From Euphorbia lathyris (taxonomy: Eukaryota > Streptophyta > Magnoliopsida > Malpighiales > Euphorbiaceae), in contig NC_088910.1 of assembly GCF_963576675.1 (NCBI RefSeq), forward strand, positions 100,468,807 to 100,532,806: 64,000 nucleotides of DNA. Reading direction: 5' to 3'. Made by a program: the position numbers and the translations under genes. Positions 58,155 to 64,000 of this stretch are shown here, piece after piece (within the stretch, counting starts at the first letter, position 1; every line of letters begins with the position of its first letter). The notes beneath the pieces are model-generated. The model saw only the letters and a program-made list of their open reading frames with translations, was not told where the DNA came from and did no database searches.

Positions 58155-59580
58155 TGTTGAAACACCTTTCCACAAGATTTTGATTTGGCAAAATTAATCC
58201 ATAATTAAGAGACAATTAAATTTAAGTGCTTTGATTTAATTATACTAATATGTTTGTTCAATGTTGAGTATAAATGCAAAAATAAGATAGGATAAAGTCC
58301 GCATAAAAACATCACAAGCTGAGTAAAGGGCAACTCGGCGCAAGAATAGATAAAGTCATCCTTAGAAAAGCAGTTGAAGAATGAAGCTGGTCAAAGAAGC
58401 TGAGTAGAATGGAACTCAACATAAAAGAAGTAAAGTCTGCTTCAGAACAAAGCTGAGTGAGAAGAACTCAGTGTGAGAATTGGCCGACAATAAATCATTG
58501 GAGTAAAGCTGAGTGATTCACAAGTGTTCCGTTAGCTAAAGGACAAATCCAACAATTGTCTGCACCAATAATAGAAATCTCGGAATTATGCAAAAGTCAA
58601 TTTCGAGAAACATGGGACAACTGAATTTGGCTAAAAGACAAACTGTCATAAGAAGACAACATCTGCAGCAAGAAGACAAATCTGACGTCTGAAGAAATCA
58701 GAAGACAGGATTGGCCTGACACCTGAAGCTGACCAGAAGTTGTCTCCCAAAAGAGCCGTTTTGGACTCAACGGACAAATCAATTTCAAATGATTTGTTCC
58801 TCACAATTCATCTATAAAAGGAACAAAGATTTCATTTGGAACATTGTCGATTGACAGAAAATCACAAGTGAGAAAGATACAAATTCAAAGCACTCAAAAC
58901 AAAAGAGAAAGCTTACACCAATCTTCTATTCTTTGTGTAAATGCTAGATTGATTGTTTGTAATCATCTAAAGTGTTCTTTATCTTAAAAGGAACAAGTGT
59001 GTGATCAATTGTGATATTTAGAGTGTACGTGCTGAGTACTTGTTATTTAGTACTTAGTGGTAGAGAAATCTAAGTGCTGGATTGTAGCATTTAGTAGGAG
59101 TTGAGTAGACGAATAGAGGAAGGTACTTTTGCATATTCAACTGCCTGTAATCGGTTTGTGCTCTACCCTTAAAGAGCCCAGTATTGGATTCTGAAAGCCT
59201 GGAGGATTCTAGGGACTAGACGTAGGTGGAGAGGCCGAACCAGGATAAGTGATACTGAGTAATTTCTAACTCTCTCAAATATATATATATATATATGCCT
59301 GTGTTGATTGTTATATTTACTCAGCATACAAACTGTGAGAAGCTGGCACTGAGTAAATTGGAGTGCTGAGTTGGAAACTGACCACACAAGTGTCAATTCC
59401 CAACTCTCAAGTAAAACAGTCTTAGTCAGAAGCTGTCTTACGCTAAGTTCGACCAAGCTGACCAAAGCTGAGTTAATCAACTTATTGAAATAATTAAGTC
59501 AGCAAGATTAATTAGTGAAAAAAGTTATATTAGTTCCTAACCCCCCCCCCCCCTTTGGAACTAATCACATGGGACCAACA
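58155..59580 (+). repeat. 3' LTR of element C (1426 bp)
   Basis: TGTTGAAACACC to GGGACCAACA, with TSD AATAT at 59581-59585. The C-tract near its end (59541-59553) is 13 long. Confidence 0.95.
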
Positions 59581-59585
59581 AATAT

Positions 59586-59700
59586 ATGCAACCCTAACGG
59601 GGTAGTAATTTCAGAAGAATAAAAAGTAATTCAGTCATGGAGAATTTCAATACTGAGTTCCATAAATTAAATATTTTGCCAACATCAAAATGGGGGAGTT
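59586..59700 (+). other. Resumed 3' noncoding tail and PPT of element B
   Basis: It resembles the end of C (57990-58154) and finishes with AAAATGGGGGAGTT before B's 3' LTR. Confidence 0.9.
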
Positions 59701-60881
59701 TGTTGAAACACCTTTCCACAAGATTTTGATTTGACAAAATTATTTAAGTTTAATGCATGATTAAGAGACAATTAAATTTAAATGCTTTGATTTAATTGTA
59801 CTAATCCGTTTGTTCAATATTGAGTATAAACATAAATGCAAAAGGAAATAAAAATTAAGACAGGACAAAGTCAGTATGAGCTGAGTGAAGAGCAACTCAG
59901 CACAAGAGAAGATAAGTCATCTTCAAAACAACAGCTTAAGAATGAAGCTGATCAAAGAAGCTGAGTGGAACGGAACTCAGCATAAAAGAAGTCTGCTTCA
60001 GAACTAGATCTTGCAGAACGAAGCTGACCATGGAAGCTGAGTGAAAAAGAACTCAGTATGAGATTTGGTGACAATCAAAGATAATGACTATCGAAGTGAA
60101 GCTGAGTGATTTTCAGGACATCATGAATGATCCGTTAGCTAAAAGACAAATCCGACAATTGTCTGCACCAATAATTGAAGCCTTGGAATTACGCAAAAGC
60201 CAAATTCCGAGATGCATGGGTCAACTGTTCGTTGCTATAAGACAAACTGCCGCAAGAAGACAAAGCCTGTAGTAAGAAGACAAGCCTGAAATCTGAAGAA
60301 ATCAGAAAACAAGATTGGCCTGCACATCTGAAGTTGACCAGAAGTTTGTCCCCCAAAAGAGCCGTTTTGGATTCAACGGATAAATCAAATTCAAATCATT
60401 TGATCCTCAAAATACAACTATAAAAGGACAAGCAATCCTCTTGGATCATTGCCGATTGATACAGAAAATACAAGTGAGAAAGATACAAATTCAAAGCACT
60501 CAAAAACAAGAAAGAGATCTTACACCAACTTTCTATTCCTTGTGTAAATGCTAGATTGATTGTATATAATCATCTAAAGTGTTCTTTATCTGAAAAAGAA
60601 CAATTTTGTTTTCAATTGTAATATTGAGAGTGTTGTGCTGAGTACTCGGTATTAAGTACTCAGTGGTAGAGAAATCTAGGTGCTGGGTTGTAGCACTTAG
60701 TAGGAGTTGAGTAGTCGAATAGAGCAAGGTACTCTTGCATATTCAACTGCCTTGTAACCGGTTTGTGCTCTACCTTTAAAGAGCTCATTATTGGATTCTA
60801 AAAGCCCGGAGGAGTCTGGGGACTGGACGTAGGCGGAGAGGCCGAACCAGGATAAGTCATACTGAGTAATTTCTAACTCTC

Positions 60882-60934
<53 letters not shown>

Positions 60935-61225
60935 GCATGTGTTGTTTGTTATACTTACTCTGCATATAAACTGTTTAAAGCTGACACTGAGTAAAATTAG
61001 AGTGCTGAGTTGGAAGCTGACCACAAAAGTGTCAATTTCCAACTCACAAGTGAAACAATCTTAGTCAACATCTGACTAAAGCTGTCTCACACTAAGATCG
61101 GCCAAGCTGACCAAAACTGAGTTAATAAACTCACTAAAATTATCAAGTCAGCAAGATTAATTAGCGAAAAAGTTACATTAGTTCCTAACCCCCCCTCCCT
61201 TGGAACTAATCACACGGGACCAACA
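59701..61225 (+). repeat. 3' LTR of element B (1525 bp)
   Basis: TGTTGAAACACC to GGGACCAACA, followed by TSD CAAAG. It is longer than the 5' LTR mainly because of an expanded AT microsatellite. The ORF at 60084-60272 is not a gene. Confidence 0.95.
60885..60924 (+). repeat. (AT)20 microsatellite in the 3' LTR of B
   Basis: About 40 bp of uninterrupted AT, against ~14-18 bp at the same point in the other LTRs (for example 26499 and 36718). Confidence 0.95.
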
Positions 61226-62261
61226 CAAAGATCATATGAAGCTATTGCTTCTAAAATAATGGTTCGTTCATGAACATGACCTGTGTACATTCCATGTCAG
61301 GCAGTTGGACAATTGTTCCACTTCTAGTGTATGCAGTCAATACTGCCTAGCATACATGGAAATCCACGTTGTTCAGTAGATACCATTAACCTTACAATAT
61401 CGTTATCATTATGTCGTATCGTTATCATTATGCCGTCTCAAGTATTCTTTGCCAAATACTTCAACGACTCCGTTCACAAATCTTTCAAGACTCTCTATTG
61501 ATGATTTGCTTTCGCTAATACATACAAAGATGTTCCATATGCAAGCATCCTCATTGCAACTGTTATTTTTTGTAGCGATGATAAGCCAAGAACTCTTACG
61601 ACATTAACTTTTTAAATAAAATATCGATCATGTGCTTCCACAGCTACTTGGATTTGTGAAAATAGTGATCGACACATTCGAAACCTTTTACGGAAAAAAT
61701 GACTCGGGATATGTAGGATTGTTGGAGAAATAATCGCAAAAAAGCCTATCATGACCTTCAGCTCTATTACGATCAATGATGCGATGATGCATTAGTGATC
61801 CACCATGGTATGTTTCATGATTTTGACACCTACGTTGATGGCGTTCCACAACAGCTATATCAATATTCATTATTGTTTCATGTTCTTCCTCTTTTGCATC
61901 AAGCATTTCAATCATTATTTGTATGTTGTTAGATATGACAACTTGTATAGAATGATGCAAATTAGAGTAATGATGATTTTAATTGTTTCACCAAATGTAT
62001 CATCTATTTAAAGAAAAATATAGTAATTGGAATATGGCCGTTAAAATATAGCCATTGTAATATGATCGTTAAAATATAGCCGTTGGAATGTAACATTTAA
62101 AAATAATCTAATTAAATTTTTATGGATAAAATAATAAAATAGATAGTGAGATAGCTAGTAATGTTGAAGCGCACACACATATCAAGAAAGTTAAATTTAA
62201 CTTTATAATATTTTATGATATTTTGGAGAGTCATTTAACTAGTGGGTGTTGGAGATGCTCT
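61226..62261 (-). pseudogene. PIF/Harbinger transposase, 5' half, with terminal end
   Basis: On the minus strand, from 61960: RAEGHDRLFCDYFSNNPTYP (N-terminal plant Harbinger motif), later GSID.IHTRSGT-like and GHVHERTIILEAIASYDL, interrupted by stops and frameshifts. It continues at 25312. AAATATAGCCGTT-type imperfect repeats lie at 62030-62105. The end GTGTTGGAGATGCTC at 62247-62261, followed by TAA, could be the terminal repeat with a 3-bp TSD. Confidence 0.8.
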
Positions 62262-62689
62262 AACAGTAATAACAACAGTTATCAATTAGTTGAACATACC
62301 CTCCATCTCATTCATAAACTAGAACCACAAATGGAGTTTATGAAAATGTAAGTTTCGCAACAACCTATCACAAATGATAGATGTGAAGCAAAATAAATAA
62401 ATAAAACCAAATCGAAATCATACCTTCTAGGAGAAAATAGAAATTGGTCTTGTATTGTAGTTTATCAATACTTGTTAACTGTAGTCAATTAAGATAAATG
62501 AAACTCCTAATGAAAAACACCAAAATACGGCTGATTGGAAAAACAGATGTTCAGTACTCAATCAACTATCAACATTTATTTTTTATATTTAACCAAACAC
62601 TTCAATATCATATTTCAGCGATTTGAGTTTCTTAACCATTAAAACCAAATTATTAAATATTGATATACACATAAAGTTAATATGAAATA
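62262..62689. other. AT-rich spacer, nothing recognised
   Basis: No ORF, repeat or motif that I can support. Confidence 0.4.
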
Positions 62690-63244
62690 AATTGATTGTT
62701 AAATTAACAGTAATGGAATAAATTAAGGTTTTATGTGAATTAAGTTGATATAATTGGTTCATTAAATTCTAATTCTTGACTATTTCACTAATCAATTTCT
62801 TCCAAAAGGAAAAAATGTGTGTTTATTTTTCGAACCGAAGACAAGACTCATTTCCTTTGGAAGGAAGAAGAGTCAGAATTTCATTGCCGTTCTGCCTTTC
62901 TCCCGTAGAATCTGTTAGCGGGGAAAGATGGAAAATAAGTACCCATTTCCACAAATTTACTTGGCCATATTTTAATATGCCGACGTTTTCCGTAAGTTTC
63001 AATTTTTAACTCAAAACCTTTTCAAATCTCAGTCTTATAATAAGGTAGACTATAATACTATATTATGGAATATGAATTGATTAAGATATCTAAATTATAT
63101 GACAAACCTCAGAAGAAAGGGCCCCCCTTCTTCCTAGCAAGTTCTACAGCACCTACCATTTCATTGACAGAAAGGACAAAAAAGAAATATATATATTTAA
63201 TATGAGTTTTCTCTTATTTTTATTTTTCAATTTTTAAATATTAA

Positions 63245-63479
63245 GGGCCCGTTTGCTTTACCTACTGTTTGCTGTTTGCTATTTACTGTTTATATGTTGC
63301 TGTTATGGTTTGCTGTTTGCCGTTGGAAGAAGCTGTTTTTCTAAAAAATAGAGATTATCTGCTTTTGTAAAAGACTGATTTTCAGATGTAAAAGGTAAAC
63401 AGAAACCAAACACCTAAAACTCTCCATTTTAAAGTGAAAAGGCAAACAAGAGCATGAAAATAAGCAACCAAACACTCCT
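63245..63479 (+). mobile_element. 235-bp MITE, Tourist/hAT-like
   Basis: The ends, GGGCCCGTTTGCTTTAC and the inverse of AGGAGTGTTTGGTTGC, are imperfect TIRs. Both flanks carry TTAA (63241-63244 and 63480-63483). Absent from copy 1 of the duplication. Confidence 0.7.
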
Positions 63480-63819
63480 TTAAGTCTTGTATCATTCGAT
63501 TTAATACCTTACACCTTTGCTCAGCTATAATAATTACAGCTAATTATCATGTTAATTAGTCTCAACGTGTGCAATTGCAATTTGTAAAATTTGTGAAATT
63601 AAGTGTCGAATATGATATATTATTTGATAAATATAAAAAATAAATACTGAATTTAAAAATAAAAATATTAATTGATAATATTTTATTTAAATTATGTTAA
63701 TTTTAAGTACTGAAAGTCATTATGAAACAGAATCTAATATATAAAATTAAACTTTTTTGATCCATATGAAAAATTAGAGGTTAATTTCATATTTTTATGT
63801 CAATGGAATGATGTTTTGT

Positions 63820-63910
63820 GGGAGAAAATCTGCTGTTCCCAGTTGGGTGTCCCCTTCCATGAGAGGGACATGGAAAGAGACACGGAACTGGGAACATCAG
63901 ATTTTCTCCC
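63820..63910 (+). repeat. Near-perfect 91-bp hairpin
   Basis: Arms 63820-63861 and 63869-63910 pair over ~42 bp: GGGAGAAAATCTG with CAGATTTTCTCCC, then TGTTCCCAGTT with AACTGGGAACA, then TTCCATG with CATGGAA around a 7-nt loop. It may be a tiny MITE or a small-RNA precursor. It is not in copy 1. Confidence 0.75.
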
Positions 63911-64000
63911 ATGTTTTTGTATAAGAAATTTCATAAGATGCGGCTGTTTTTTGTTTTTGAACAGTTATGAAAACAAAAGCAGACAAATAAGACAAAGAAG

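Larger units (their letters stand above)
35592..59580 (+). mobile_element. Element C: Sirevirus-like copia element nested in B, hosting D
   Basis: LTRs are at 35592-37025 and 58155-59580. The TSD is AATAT at 35587-35591 and 59581-59585, perfect. ORF3 is interrupted by D at 43997. The LTRs of C look very alike, in keeping with insertion after B. Confidence 0.95.
25313..61225 (+). mobile_element. Element B: outer Sirevirus-like copia element hosting C and D
   Basis: The ends are the LTRs 25313-26800 and 59701-61225. The TSD is CAAAG (25308-25312 and 61226-61230), perfect. Own sequence is 25313-35591 plus 59586-61225; the rest is element C. It inserted into a Harbinger transposase. Gag, pol and ORF3 are all mutated. 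Confidence 0.95.
62690..64000 (+). repeat. Segmental duplication, copy 2 (continues past window)
   Basis: It is collinear with 19240-21000: GCGGGGAAAGATGGAAAATAAG near 62919, TTATAATAAGGTAGACTATA near 63035, CTTCTTCCTAGCAAGTTCTA near 63127, GCTAATTATCATGTTAATTAG near 63539 and GCAGACAAATAAGACAAAG at the very end. The match ends only because the window does, about 285 bp short of where a CML start codon would lie. Confidence 0.8.

Noticed and set aside
60084..60272. Short ORF in the 3' LTR of element B
   Set aside because: Same reason: LTR sequence, broken in the 5' LTR copy at about 25695-25880.

Overview
This is plant nuclear DNA, most likely from a dicot. It is AT-rich with intron-containing genes, plant-type MITEs, and Ty1/copia elements primed by initiator tRNA-Met. 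About 47 kb of the 64 kb is LTR retrotransposon. Only two host genes are convincing: a small secreted-peptide gene (14998-15393, three exons) and a calmodulin-like gene (21280-21834, intronless).

Layout. (1) 1-11243: element A, a Sirevirus-like copia element whose 5' LTR is cut by the window edge. It carries gag, pol and a ~964-codon third ORF. (2) 11244-14700: wreckage of an older copia element: a minus-strand LTR fragment, an RT/RNase H remnant with the start of its 3' LTR, and three tandem ~450-bp repeats, the third split by a 160-bp MITE with a perfect 9-bp TSD. (3) 14700-21300: the peptide gene, an ~800-bp foldback MITE, LINE scraps and AT-rich spacer. (4) 21280-25312: the CML gene, a foldback, a LINE ORF1 relic, a 647-bp hAT MITE, and the 3' half of a minus-strand PIF/Harbinger transposase. 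(5) 25313-61225: a three-level nest. Element B (TSD CAAAG) sits inside the Harbinger gene, element C (TSD AATAT) inside B, and element D (minus strand, TSD ACCTC) inside ORF3 of C. D's left side is rearranged: its LTR plus ~1.3 kb of C's ORF3 appear a second time. (6) 61226-62261: the 5' half of the Harbinger gene. (7) 62690-64000: a diverged second copy of the region upstream of the CML gene, with extra MITEs. A CML paralogue is therefore predicted just beyond the window.

All four elements share one plan: LTR, PBS, gag with several CCHC knuckles, a stop codon, an in-frame pol ATG a few bases later, PR-INT-RT-RNase H, a ~500-bp spacer, a ~960-1000 codon ORF3, several GGGGGAG polypurine tracts, and LTR. 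All four are broken by stops and frameshifts, so none looks autonomous. The most interesting shared points are the stop at the gag/pol junction and ORF3. ORF3 has an N-terminal domain like the plant 'putative transposon protein' family and a conserved helical C-terminus with no visible membrane segment. Upstream of it lies a conserved block with a TATA box at a nearly fixed distance from the ATG, which suggests its own promoter.
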